Assembly (NCBI RefSeq): GCF_014211915.1
Contig: NZ_CP060040.1
Location: 2,294,001 to 2,358,000, forward strand
Source: Burkholderia cenocepacia
GTDB lineage: Bacteria; Pseudomonadota; Gammaproteobacteria; Burkholderiales; Burkholderiaceae
DNA: 64,000 nucleotides
Direction of reading: 5' to 3'
Position numbers and translations under genes: made by a program. Positions 8,092-16,628 of the stretch are shown here, piece after piece. The notes below the pieces were generated by a model. That model made no database searches, was not told where the DNA came from, and saw nothing but the letters and a program-made list of their open reading frames with translations. Each line of letters opens with the position of its first letter. Within the stretch, counting starts at the first letter, position 1.

Positions 8092-9282
8092 ATGTTGATT
8101 GGAAATTCTGATGGCAAAAAAAAATATTCGGACAACTATCGGATTTTTGATGTCGCGTCGGCCGAATGGCGCGACTGGCGCTGGCAGCAACGGAACACCA
8201 TCCGGGAAGAAGCATCGCTACGCGAGGCCTGCGGGGGCTGGTCCGACGAACTGAGTTCGCACATTCAAAGCAATCTGAACGGCCGCAAGCTACAGATCAC
8301 ACCCTATTACCTCCGCTTGATTCGCGAATCGCAGGGCGACACCGACGCCGACATCGTCCGGAATCCGCTATGGCGTCAGGTCGTTCCGTTCTGGAGTGAC
8401 GAAATCGTCGGAGGATACGATGGCGAATCGGAAAACTGGGAACTGGCGCATGAAATGAAGACGCCGATTTGTCAGCACAAGTACGACAATCGCGTCATTT
8501 TGCGCATGGTAAACACGTGCAATTCGTATTGCCAGTTCTGCTTCGAGGCGCTCCGCACGCTTGAAGTCAATAGCGAAAAGACCAACGCCAGCCGGGACAC
8601 GTTCGGCGAAAGCGTGGCCTATATCAAGCAGAATCCGGCAATCGAGGAAGTTATTCTGAGCGGCGGCGACCCGTTGATGCTCTCCGACGCCAAGCTCGAC
8701 GAGCATCTGTCCGCCCTGCGCGACGTCGGACGCGATCTCCTGATCCGAATTCACTCCAGATCGCTCACCTTCAATCCGTACAGGGTCACCGATCAGTTGG
8801 TCGCAATGCTCGATCGGCATCGGGTGAACGCATTCGGCGTTCACGTTTGCCATCCGGACGAACTCAGTCCGGCCTTCACGGACGCAGTGAAGCGGATTCG
8901 GTCGGCGGTGCCGATCGTATTTTCCAACATGCCATTCCTGCGCGGCATCAACGACGACGAGGAGACGCTGCATCGGCTCTTCATCGAACTGTATCGCCGC
9001 GGCGTCAAACCGTACTACCTGTATCACTTCATGCCGTTTTCGCCGGGCGCGTCGGTCTACAAGGCCTCGATCCGCGACGCCATCCGCATCATGAACCGAC
9101 TGAAGCGGCGCGTTTCGAACGTTGCGATGCCCGAGTATGTGCTGCCTCATGCGAAAGGAAAGTTTACGGTGCCGCTGTTCGAAGGCCAGGGCGACATCCC
9201 GCAGTTTGTAGAAACCGGCGAACAACGCATCTACCGGTTCGTCAACTGGCAGGGCGAAACGTGCGACTGGATCGACAACTGA
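8092..9282 (+). CDS. KamA-like radical SAM aminomutase (lysine 2,3-aminomutase family)
   Basis: A 396-residue protein aligned by eye with lysine 2,3-aminomutase over its length: DWRWQQRN near residue 30, ITPYYLRLI near 70, the 4Fe-4S/SAM motif with C143, C147 and C150 (CNSYCQFC), the SAM-binding SGGDP at 190-194, and lysines 355 and 357 where the PLP lysine is expected. Family enzymes move an alpha-amino group to the beta carbon. The Arg following the cluster cysteines and the two Asp residues that bind lysine in the clostridial enzyme seem replaced (E152, M314, and a residue near 351), so lysine is probably not the substrate. First gene of a four-gene unit; GAGAGGG precedes the ATG. Confidence 0.85.
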   Translation: MLIGNSDGKKKYSDNYRIFDVASAEWRDWRWQQRNTIREEASLREACGGWSDELSSHIQSNLNGRKLQITPYYLRLIRESQGDTDADIVRNPLWRQVVPFWSDEIVGGYDGESENWELAHEMKTPICQHKYDNRVILRMVNTCNSYCQFCFEALRTLEVNSEKTNASRDTFGESVAYIKQNPAIEEVILSGGDPLMLSDAKLDEHLSALRDVGRDLLIRIHSRSLTFNPYRVTDQLVAMLDRHRVNAFGVHVCHPDELSPAFTDAVKRIRSAVPIVFSNMPFLRGINDDEETLHRLFIELYRRGVKPYYLYHFMPFSPGASVYKASIRDAIRIMNRLKRRVSNVAMPEYVLPHAKGKFTVPLFEGQGDIPQFVETGEQRIYRFVNWQGETCDWIDN

Positions 9283-9329
9283 ACGGGCGCTGAGCGGTGT
9301 GCGGACTGATTTCTCATCCAGGTGAAAAC

Positions 9330-10691
9330 ATGCGACAAGACGCGGTTTTGTTTGTGCAAATCGAGGGCTCCTTGCTGTCGTTGACCAGCTATCGTGATTA
9401 TCACTTCGAGGTCGCTCGCAAGATGGGTCTCGCGTGCCTGACGGCCGTCGTGCGCCGGCACGTGCCGACGGACGGCGATGCACGCGCGGCGCGCGACGAC
9501 ACATGGTGGCTCGATTCGCTTTCCGTCGAGTCGCTGCTGAGATTGCTCGAGCGTCTGGACGCGCACTATGACGTGGAGGCCGTCTTTTGCTATGCGGGGC
9601 AGGCGTCGGCCTATGGGGAGGTGGGCGCGGTGGTTGCCGAGGTTTGCCGGATGACCGGCCGAGTCCATTCTCCGTCGGCGGCCGTCGCCGCCTGCAACAA
9701 CAAATTCCTGATGCGTGCGGCGCTGGAGGAACGGGGAGTACGGTCGATTCGACACGCAATGTGCAGCGATGTCGACGCGTTGCGAGAAGCCGCCGACACT
9801 GTGGGCTATCCGCTGATCGCGAAACCGCCTTACGGCGCGGGCTCGGCCTTTACCGCCAAGTGTCGCGACTGGAACGAATTGCGCGATCACTATCAGCGAT
9901 TCACCGCGCAACATGGTCAGGCAGTGGTTTCGGACTACTACGGCATGCCGCACGACGTCCACGCCCGTGACGGCGCCCCGGTTCACTATGAGCCGGGCAA
10001 GAGCATTCTGCTTGAACAGTACATCGACGGCGTCGAAGGCAGCGTCGAATGCGTGATCGTCGACGATCAGGTTTATCCGGTGCTGATCAACGAAAAGCTG
10101 ATCCTGACGGAGAAGCGCGGCACGGTGCTGGAAAACCTGCTGATCTCGCCACCGGTGTCTTTTCCGGCGCCCGCGATTGTCGAGATCAATCGGTATGCGA
10201 TCGATTGTCTCAAAGCGATCGGCCTGCGCAACGCGATCGTCCACCTCGAATTCCGTCTGTCGCAGACCGGCCCGATCGTCATCGAGATCAATCCTCGGCT
10301 CGGCGGCCTTTATGTGAACGCGGCGCTCAAGGACATCGCGGGCCTCGACCCGTACGAGCTCTATCTGCGGATGCTGACACGGGCTTCCGGGCTGCACGAA
10401 CGCATGCGAAGCGCCTGTGAACGCGCGGCGGACGGGCGCCAGCATTACTCGATGTTCGCGTTGTTTCCAGAGGCGAGCGGAACATTCAACGGAATCCGCG
10501 GGCTCGATTCCGTCATCGGCGATCCGGCGATCATCGAATGCAAGGTCGCCTGCCCGGTCGGTAGCGAGGTCCGGGCGGACATCGAGGAAAATTATCTGCT
10601 GAAGGGCTGGGCGGCAGTGAATGGGCGCGATCATGCGATCGATCTCTATGACCGGATCGTTCGCGATCTCGAGCCGGAAATCGTTTCCTGA
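9330..10691 (+). CDS. ATP-grasp ligase, probable amino acid/dipeptide ligase
   Basis: A 453-residue ATP-grasp enzyme. Visible elements are NNKFLMR at residues 123-129 (nucleotide-binding lysine), PLIAKPPYGAGS at 161-172 (glycine-rich loop), LLEQYIDGVEGSVE near 227-240, and the metal-binding HLEFR/VIEINPRLGG with E308 and N321. The layout resembles carnosine-synthase and bacterial L-amino-acid ligases, which join two amino acids through an acyl phosphate. The ATG at 9330 follows AGGTGA; an upstream GTG at 9297 lacks a clear site. It follows the aminomutase by 47 bases, suggesting that it condenses that enzyme's product with another amino acid. The actual substrates are unknown. Confidence 0.85.
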   Translation: MRQDAVLFVQIEGSLLSLTSYRDYHFEVARKMGLACLTAVVRRHVPTDGDARAARDDTWWLDSLSVESLLRLLERLDAHYDVEAVFCYAGQASAYGEVGAVVAEVCRMTGRVHSPSAAVAACNNKFLMRAALEERGVRSIRHAMCSDVDALREAADTVGYPLIAKPPYGAGSAFTAKCRDWNELRDHYQRFTAQHGQAVVSDYYGMPHDVHARDGAPVHYEPGKSILLEQYIDGVEGSVECVIVDDQVYPVLINEKLILTEKRGTVLENLLISPPVSFPAPAIVEINRYAIDCLKAIGLRNAIVHLEFRLSQTGPIVIEINPRLGGLYVNAALKDIAGLDPYELYLRMLTRASGLHERMRSACERAADGRQHYSMFALFPEASGTFNGIRGLDSVIGDPAIIECKVACPVGSEVRADIEENYLLKGWAAVNGRDHAIDLYDRIVRDLEPEIVS

Positions 10692-10719
10692 ACGAATGGC
10701 CCGACTCACGGGAGACACG

Positions 10720-11424
10720 ATGTCCATCGATACCGTCATTGACGAGTTGAATCGCAACGGCTATTGCCATGCACCACGCTTCCACGGCGTGATCCGCTGC
10801 GATGGCGACGAGGTCGTTGCGTTCAAGCGCCACTGGGAACGCCTTGTCGTCGACGAGAACTATAAGCGCTACACGCGACGCGAACGGCGCTTCCTGCTGT
10901 ATCGCTTCAAGCCGGGCCAACCGTTGGAAATTGACCGGAACACGAATTTCGAGCCAACCGCGACCTACGATGTGGACTACGTGCCGGGCGTCAATCGCTT
11001 GACCTATGCCGAGGACTCCTTCATAGAAAGTGCGATTCTCCGCCAGTTGCTGGACGTCGACATCGCTATCCTGGGGGAGCGGCTGGTTGCGGGGTGGGAG
11101 TACAAGATCGATGTCCATCTGTTCCGGATCATTGCGGAACAAGGTGAGGTCAGTCCGACCACATCGGGGATTCACCAGGACGGGTTGGAATGGGTCTTCA
11201 TGCATTTCATCGACAGTCGCAATATCCGGCCGGTCGTATCGGAGATCCACGCGTCGAAAGTTTCCACCGTTCCCTTGTTCGCACGGCCGCTGACGGATTT
11301 CCTCGATACCGTGATCGTGAACGATGCCGTGCTGTACCACAGTGCCAATGCCGTTCAGCAAGCCAACCCGGACGAACTCGCGTTCCGGGACATGTTGCTG
11401 ATTTCCTTTTCCTCAGCGAGATGA
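10720..11424 (+). CDS. 2-oxoglutarate/Fe(II)-dependent dioxygenase, PF10014-like
   Basis: A 234-residue protein resembling the small 2OG-Fe dioxygenase family that includes bacterial free-amino-acid hydroxylases (isoleucine-4-hydroxylase type). The iron triad is readable: H152-x-D154 in SGIHQDGLEW and H207 in VLYHSAN, with R223 (ELAFRDMLLISF) placed to bind 2-oxoglutarate. The ATG at 10720 follows GGAGACAC, 28 bases after the ATP-grasp gene. In context it probably hydroxylates the amino acid handled by the aminomutase or the ligase product. Family assignment is by motif and context; the substrate is not predictable. Confidence 0.8.
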   Translation: MSIDTVIDELNRNGYCHAPRFHGVIRCDGDEVVAFKRHWERLVVDENYKRYTRRERRFLLYRFKPGQPLEIDRNTNFEPTATYDVDYVPGVNRLTYAEDSFIESAILRQLLDVDIAILGERLVAGWEYKIDVHLFRIIAEQGEVSPTTSGIHQDGLEWVFMHFIDSRNIRPVVSEIHASKVSTVPLFARPLTDFLDTVIVNDAVLYHSANAVQQANPDELAFRDMLLISFSSAR

Positions 11425-11430
11425 GCTGCC

Positions 11431-12690
11431 ATGAAATCCGAGCTGGTTCTAGAAAAACGCGCTTCGTCTTCGTTGGCGCAGTTGTACGTCTGGTTGTCGT
11501 TCAAGACGATCTCGGACATCAGTTCGACGATGATCAGCATCGTTCTGGCGACCTATGCGCTCGAGGTCACGGGCTCCGCCGCGCTGCTGGGCTTGACGAT
11601 GGCGTCGCGCCTGCTGGGTGCGGTGGCGGGCGGCGCCGCGGTGCCGCGGCTGAGCCGGTTCTCCCGCCGTACCCTGATCTTCGCCGCGGAAGCGGGCAGT
11701 GCACTGGCGATCGGCGTGCTGGCCACGTCGTCGCGTGCCGCCGACGCGTCGCTCATCTATTTCGTGCCGTTCTTCATCGGCCTTTTCCAGGGGATCTACC
11801 GGGTGTCCATCATGTCCGAGGTGCCGGAAATGGTGGGGCAGGAGGGCCGGCATCGTTTCAATGCGGTCCTCAGTGCGACCGATGGGGTGTCGGTGGTCGG
11901 CGGTAGCCTGCTCGCATCTGTGATTACGCAGTACCTGGCCTACAAGAGCGTATTCCTGATCGATTCGATCACGTTCGCGATCTCCGCCATCGCATTTCTG
12001 ATGCTGGTGGGCAACATGCCGCGCCGGCATCGACCGGCCGAGGAGACGCACGCTGCGGCCGAGGCCGGCGCACTGCCGCGCGGGGCGCGTTATCTGTCGG
12101 TCATCGTGATGCTGGTGATCTGCGCGCGCTTCGTCGAAGCGTTCGGCTCGGGTACGCACAATGTCGGCTTCCCGATCAGGTCGCAGCTGTTCGACCCGAA
12201 TCAGCCCGCGTTTCTGTATGGCTGGCTGATGGCTGTGTGGGGCGTCGGACGGCTCGTTTCCGCGGCAGTGACGCCGCGCTTGCTGGAGCGTCTCGAATCG
12301 CGTCACCAGCCACTCGAGCCGTATTTCATCGCGTTGCTGATCCTGACCTTCGCGTGCTTCCTCGGCGTCTTCGAGGTGCGTGGCATGTCGGGGATGTTGG
12401 GCTTCGTCTTGCTGGCGGGCATTTTCGACGCCGCCACGGAGACGATCTACTATTCGCTCCTGCAGTCGACGCCGGCCGCGTCGCGCGATCGCGTGATCGG
12501 TATCTCGTACGTTGCCGAGCGCACCGGCCTCGGATTGGGCATGCTGGCGGTCGGGTTCGTGTTCTCCCGGCTCGGAACGGACGTGACGGCACTGCTGTTC
12601 TACGGTGGCTCCATCGCGCTGGCCGGCGTGGCGTTCGTGGGCGTCAAAAGACGGCTGGCGCAGGGGGCAGCGGTCGGGCAGGTCGACTGA
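11431..12690 (+). CDS. MFS efflux transporter, EntS-like
   Basis: A 419-residue inner-membrane protein with about 12 hydrophobic segments in two halves, starting LYVWLSFKTISDISSTMISIVLATYALEV, and a polar central loop near residues 195-215 (PRRHRPAEETH). The overall pattern matches MFS drug/siderophore exporters of the EntS type. It starts 6 bases after the dioxygenase stop, so it is translationally close to the biosynthetic genes and most likely exports their product or gives self-resistance. Confidence 0.85.
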   Translation: MKSELVLEKRASSSLAQLYVWLSFKTISDISSTMISIVLATYALEVTGSAALLGLTMASRLLGAVAGGAAVPRLSRFSRRTLIFAAEAGSALAIGVLATSSRAADASLIYFVPFFIGLFQGIYRVSIMSEVPEMVGQEGRHRFNAVLSATDGVSVVGGSLLASVITQYLAYKSVFLIDSITFAISAIAFLMLVGNMPRRHRPAEETHAAAEAGALPRGARYLSVIVMLVICARFVEAFGSGTHNVGFPIRSQLFDPNQPAFLYGWLMAVWGVGRLVSAAVTPRLLERLESRHQPLEPYFIALLILTFACFLGVFEVRGMSGMLGFVLLAGIFDAATETIYYSLLQSTPAASRDRVIGISYVAERTGLGLGMLAVGFVFSRLGTDVTALLFYGGSIALAGVAFVGVKRRLAQGAAVGQVD

Positions 12691-12922
12691 TTCCGGATGT
12701 GTTCCCTGGTTCGTCAAGGCGACCCGAGACATCTTCTCCGAGCGCCCGCAACGGGCGGACGAGCGTCAAACAATCAAAGAGGCTTCCGCCGCTGCCCTGC
12801 CGTCGGCGAGGTCATGAGCCTGCATGCCCCCGCGCTGCGCAGCCGGCACAGGGTGACGACGGCCGTCAGCGCTACGCAGGTACCCGGCAGGGTTCTACCT
12901 ATCCCAGACGAACGATAGATCG

Positions 12923-13702
12923 CTAGCGCTCCGGCGACTCCTCGGGCGCAGACGTCACGGCGGGCGGCAACGGGCGATTCGCAATCTCTGTCGCTTCAGT
13001 TCGCGGCACACCCAGCGTCTGCAAAAGGGATGAAGCTGCCCGCTCGGCAAAGCCGTTCTGACTGTACCCGATCATGTTCAACATGTCGGTAACCGGCTTC
13101 TCGTCCGCATCGAATCGGAGCTCGATCGCAATGGCGGTCAGTACCGCGCCCCCGACCGTGATCACGCTCATCAGCGGGTCGCTTGCCGAGAATCTCCCCG
13201 CGAGGATGCCTTTCTGAATATCCCTCAACAACCGCGGTCCGAGGCCGCGGCTGAGCGCTCGCATGGACAACCCTTCGCGCAGGAGAAATTGTCCCCAGAC
13301 CGGCTCGCTTCTGGCTCGCAGCAATGTATGGCGCAGCGACACGGAAATGATCTCGGCCGGGTCGGTGAGGCTGCCTGCGATACGGTCCAGGGTATCCGCG
13401 AACTCCTCGAACACGATTTCCAGAACCGCGGCATGAATCGCTTCTTTCGATTCGAAGTGGTTATAGAACGACCCGAAGCCCACGTCCGCGGCTTCCGTGA
13501 TTTCATTGATCGCGACACCTTCCATCCCCTTTTGCGCCATGAGTACGAAGGCGGCGTCCAGCAGGCGCGCCCGCGTCTCGCGCTTTCGGCGCGCGCCTCG
13601 CGGCTCACGAACCTCGGGGCTCGACGGCGCTTGCCCGTTCGGGGCGGCCGGCGACGGTGTTCTGGTGCGACGGGAGGTAGTGTTGGGCATCGGCATGCGC
13701 AT
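12923..13702 (-). CDS. TetR family repressor of the aromatic operon
   Basis: A 259-residue regulator. After a Pro/Arg-rich leader of about 35 residues comes a TetR DNA-binding domain (RLLDAAFVLMAQKGMEGVAINEITEAADVGFGSFYNHFESKEAIH, residues about 45-90), then a ligand-binding domain with a C-terminal tail rich in Pro/Ala. It is transcribed away from the flavin monooxygenase operon, and the shared element at 13710-13771 starts 8 bases from its own start codon, so it probably represses both directions. The ligand is likely an aromatic or CoA-thioester intermediate (inference). Start could also be one of the next two ATG codons. Confidence 0.85.
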   Translation of the reverse strand: MRMPMPNTTSRRTRTPSPAAPNGQAPSSPEVREPRGARRKRETRARLLDAAFVLMAQKGMEGVAINEITEAADVGFGSFYNHFESKEAIHAAVLEIVFEEFADTLDRIAGSLTDPAEIISVSLRHTLLRARSEPVWGQFLLREGLSMRALSRGLGPRLLRDIQKGILAGRFSASDPLMSVITVGGAVLTAIAIELRFDADEKPVTDMLNMIGYSQNGFAERAASSLLQTLGVPRTEATEIANRPLPPAVTSAPEESPER

Positions 13703-13709
13703 GGGTTCG

Positions 13710-13771
13710 ATGTTCGAGTATACGTTCGAACGTCAAAATTGACAAAGTTATCAGTTATGACTCTAATGTCA
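13710..13771 (+). promoter_or_regulatory. promoter/operator of aromatic operon, copy 1 of a shared element
   Basis: A 62-base element identical without gaps at 47 positions to 20708-20769. It contains ATGTTCGAG, an inverted repeat GTTCGA/TCGAAC (13712-13717 and 13726-13731), TTGACA (13739-13744) and TAATGT (13764-13769) with 19-base spacing, and TGACA/TGTCA in inverted orientation at the right half. It lies between the divergent TetR gene and the monooxygenase operon. Confidence 0.65.
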
Positions 13772-13817
13772 TCGAGACGGCCTGCAGCGGCCAGTCCGAA
13801 GAATTGGAGGCAGAACG

Positions 13818-15515
13818 GTGGTGGAGACAAAACTGACGTGCGAGCCGGGCGTCCATGAAGGCAACGACGACGCGAGCGCTTCCGGCGGCCGCGACTTGCC
13901 ATCGGATGTAGACGTGCTTGTGGTGGGCTGCGGCCCCGTCGGCGCGGCGATCGGCGCGCTTCTTGGCCGGGATGGCGTGCGTGTGCTTGTCGTCGACCGG
14001 GCGGCGGAGATCTTCATGGCGCCGCGTGCGATCGCGCTCGACAACGACGCGCTTCGCATCCTGCAGTACATCGGGGTGAGCGAAGCCGACCTCGATACGG
14101 TGGCGATCCCGTACGTCCGGATGCGCTCTCCCTGGTTCGGCGAGTTCGGTCGCATCAATACGCTGGGGAGCGTGGATGGCCATCCGAAGCTCGTGACGTT
14201 CTATCAACCGGACCTGGAGCGATGCTTGCGTGCCCGACTGGCCGCGCACCGCACCGCCCGAATGGCGCTGGGTGTGACGCTCGTCTCGCTCGACGAGCAC
14301 GCCGATCACCTCGCCGCCACGCTCGACGGCGGGCAGGGCGCGCGGCACGTCGTGCGCGCTCGCTACGTCGTCGGTGCCGATGGTGCCAGCTCGATCGTGC
14401 GCCAGTTGATCGGACAGGATTTCAAGGGCAAGACGTTCGCGGAAGACTGGTTGATCGTCGACGCGCGAAACGTGCGCCGACCCATCGACCATGTCGAGTT
14501 CATCTGTGACCACCGGCGGCCGACGCCTCATATGACCGCTCCCGGTGGGCGTGAGCGTTGGGAATTCATGCTCCATCCCGGCGAGACGCGAGAGGAAATG
14601 GAATCCGACGAACGCATCCGCGAACTGCTCGCGCCGTGGGGCGGCATCGAGGACATCGTGATCGAACGCAAGGCCGTGTACCGCTTTCATGCCCGAACCG
14701 TCAGGGCCTTCAGCAAAGGACGCGTTTTTCTTGCAGGCGACGCCGCCCATATCACTCCGCCGTTCGCTGGCCAGGGGCTCGTCGCCGGTCTGCGCGATGC
14801 CGCAAATCTCGGCTGGAAACTGGCGTGGGTCGTCAAAGGCCACGCAACCCAGAAAATTCTGGACTCCTACGATCGGGAACGCCGGCCGCACGCGAAGGCG
14901 ATGATCGGCGTCGCGAAATTCATGGGCAAGCTCGTGATGCCGCGAAATGCCGGGATCGCGTTGTTCACGCATGGTCTGATGCGATTGACACGGCTCGTTC
15001 CGCCGCTGCGGAATCACTTCGACGAGCTCGGAATCAAGCCGAAGAATGCGTTCCGGAGCGGTCTGTTCGTCCCCGGCCATTCATCCACGCGGCTCGTACG
15101 CGGCGCGGCGCTGCCGCAGGGATGGCTGCGCAAGCACGATGGCGCGATCCGCCTGAGCGACGACGTGTTCGGTAGCGGTCTCGCGTTGATCGGATTCGGA
15201 CGGGACCCAGGCGTCGAACTCGACGCCGGCGCGCGAGCCGCGTTCATTGCGGCGGGGGGCGTCGTGGTGCGGGTCGTGCACCGCGGGCAACGCCTTCATC
15301 GCATCGACAACGACGGATGGGAAGACCTGGACGGTACGTTCATGCCGGGTGTCGTGCGGTTTGGCTGGGCGGCCGTGATTCGGCCGGACAAAACGGTCCT
15401 GCACGAAGGCCCGGTAGCCGACTCGACCCGTCTCGTTCTCGAATCCCTGCGATTGCTTGGTGCGCGCACGTCGTTGTCGTCGCTGACTGATCACGTTGCC
15501 CAGCCGATTTCCTGA
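13818..15515 (+). CDS. FAD-dependent aromatic monooxygenase, MhpA-like
   Basis: A 565-residue class A flavoprotein hydroxylase. The N-terminal FAD-binding motif G37-x-G39-x-x-G42 lies in VDVLVVGCGPVGAAIGALLG; the second FAD motif GDAAHITPPFAGQGL begins at 307. The sequence resembles 3-(3-hydroxyphenyl)propionate hydroxylase (MhpA), with VDRAAEIFMAPRAIALDNDALRI typical of that group. It would hydroxylate a phenol to a catechol for the extradiol dioxygenase encoded next. The GTG at 13818 follows GGAGG with 7-base spacing. A C-terminal thioredoxin-like region follows as in the family. Substrate unknown. Confidence 0.85.
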   Translation: MVETKLTCEPGVHEGNDDASASGGRDLPSDVDVLVVGCGPVGAAIGALLGRDGVRVLVVDRAAEIFMAPRAIALDNDALRILQYIGVSEADLDTVAIPYVRMRSPWFGEFGRINTLGSVDGHPKLVTFYQPDLERCLRARLAAHRTARMALGVTLVSLDEHADHLAATLDGGQGARHVVRARYVVGADGASSIVRQLIGQDFKGKTFAEDWLIVDARNVRRPIDHVEFICDHRRPTPHMTAPGGRERWEFMLHPGETREEMESDERIRELLAPWGGIEDIVIERKAVYRFHARTVRAFSKGRVFLAGDAAHITPPFAGQGLVAGLRDAANLGWKLAWVVKGHATQKILDSYDRERRPHAKAMIGVAKFMGKLVMPRNAGIALFTHGLMRLTRLVPPLRNHFDELGIKPKNAFRSGLFVPGHSSTRLVRGAALPQGWLRKHDGAIRLSDDVFGSGLALIGFGRDPGVELDAGARAAFIAAGGVVVRVVHRGQRLHRIDNDGWEDLDGTFMPGVVRFGWAAVIRPDKTVLHEGPVADSTRLVLESLRLLGARTSLSSLTDHVAQPIS

Positions 15516-15593
15516 GGCCCCCATGAAGCTCACTACTGCACAACCCGCACGGAGCCCCAGCCGACGACGAAGGCCCGGGCGCTTTCCTATCTG

Positions 15594-16592
15594 ATGTTCG
15601 AGCGTCCCGATCTCGAACGGGCCGAACGATTTCTCAACGATTTCGGCCTGCGGACGGTATCCCGTGACGGCGATCAACTGTTCCTTCGGGGCACGGCCGC
15701 CACACCGTTCTGCTACGTCGTCCGGCGGGCTGAAAAAAACCGCTTCGTCGGCTTCGGGCTCGAAGTCGACGGCATCGACGCACTGCGAAAGCTTGCCGAC
15801 GTGCCGGGCGCGTCGGACGTGGAGCCGTCGCCGTGGCCCGGTGGCGGGCATCGCGTCACGCTCGTCGATCCGTCGGGTTTTCGTGTCGACGCAGTCGCGG
15901 GACAAGCGCGGGCCGGCGCCCTGCCGCACCGGTCGGCGTTACCGTTCAACTCGCCCGATTCCATCGTTCGCGTGAACGATACCCAGCGTCCGCCGCTGGA
16001 AGTGCCGGAAGTGATTCGCCTCGGTCATGTCGTGCTCGAACTCGCCGATTTCCAGGCGACCTGCGCGTGGTACACGTCTCACTTCGGCTTCATCCCGAGC
16101 GACGTTCAGGTGTTGCCGGATGGCTCGCCCGCCGTCGCGTTCCTGCGACTCGATCGCGGGGCGACACCCGCCGATCACCATACCCTGGCATTGGCACAGG
16201 GATTCGCAGCGCTGTACAGCCACTCGGCATTCGAGCTGGTTGACGCGGATGCCGTGGGGGTCGGGCAGCGTGTGCTGAGCGAAAGAGGATGGACGCACGC
16301 ATGGGGAATGGGGCGCCACATTCTCGGAAGCCAGGTCTTCGACTATTGGCAGGACCCGTGGGGCGACAAGCACGAACACTATTGCGATGGGGACATGTTC
16401 ACGGCGGACGTGGCGACGGGCATCCACGAAGTCAGCCGTGAAGCGATGTCGCAGTGGGGCCCGCGGATGCCGCGCAGCTTCACCAAACCGAAGATCACCG
16501 CGGCGAGCATCGCATCGCTCATCCGAAACCTCCGGACCAGTCCGGACGTCACGTTCGCGAAGCTGCGCACGCTCGCGAAGCTGTTTGCGTGA
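15594..16592 (+). CDS. type I extradiol ring-cleavage dioxygenase, 5' end frameshifted
   Basis: A VOC-fold dioxygenase of the BphC/catechol-2,3-dioxygenase type. From ATG 15594 (332 residues) the iron ligands are H145 (LGHVVL), H210 (YSHSAFEL) and E261 (DKHEHY), with H195/H196 in ADHH as catalytic base; all are present. However, ATG 15594 has no ribosome site. A better start, ATG 15523 (MKLTT), lies 8 bases after the previous stop but is out of frame by one base; inserting one base near 15536-15542 joins it to TTRTEPQPTTKARALSYLMFERPD. So one base is probably missing, and the true protein has about 24 more residues. Acts after the monooxygenase in meta cleavage. Confidence 0.85.
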   Translation: MFERPDLERAERFLNDFGLRTVSRDGDQLFLRGTAATPFCYVVRRAEKNRFVGFGLEVDGIDALRKLADVPGASDVEPSPWPGGGHRVTLVDPSGFRVDAVAGQARAGALPHRSALPFNSPDSIVRVNDTQRPPLEVPEVIRLGHVVLELADFQATCAWYTSHFGFIPSDVQVLPDGSPAVAFLRLDRGATPADHHTLALAQGFAALYSHSAFELVDADAVGVGQRVLSERGWTHAWGMGRHILGSQVFDYWQDPWGDKHEHYCDGDMFTADVATGIHEVSREAMSQWGPRMPRSFTKPKITAASIASLIRNLRTSPDVTFAKLRTLAKLFA

Positions 16593-16628
16593 CCTTCATC
16601 TTCACTCAGACCTGTTCGAGGCATCTTC

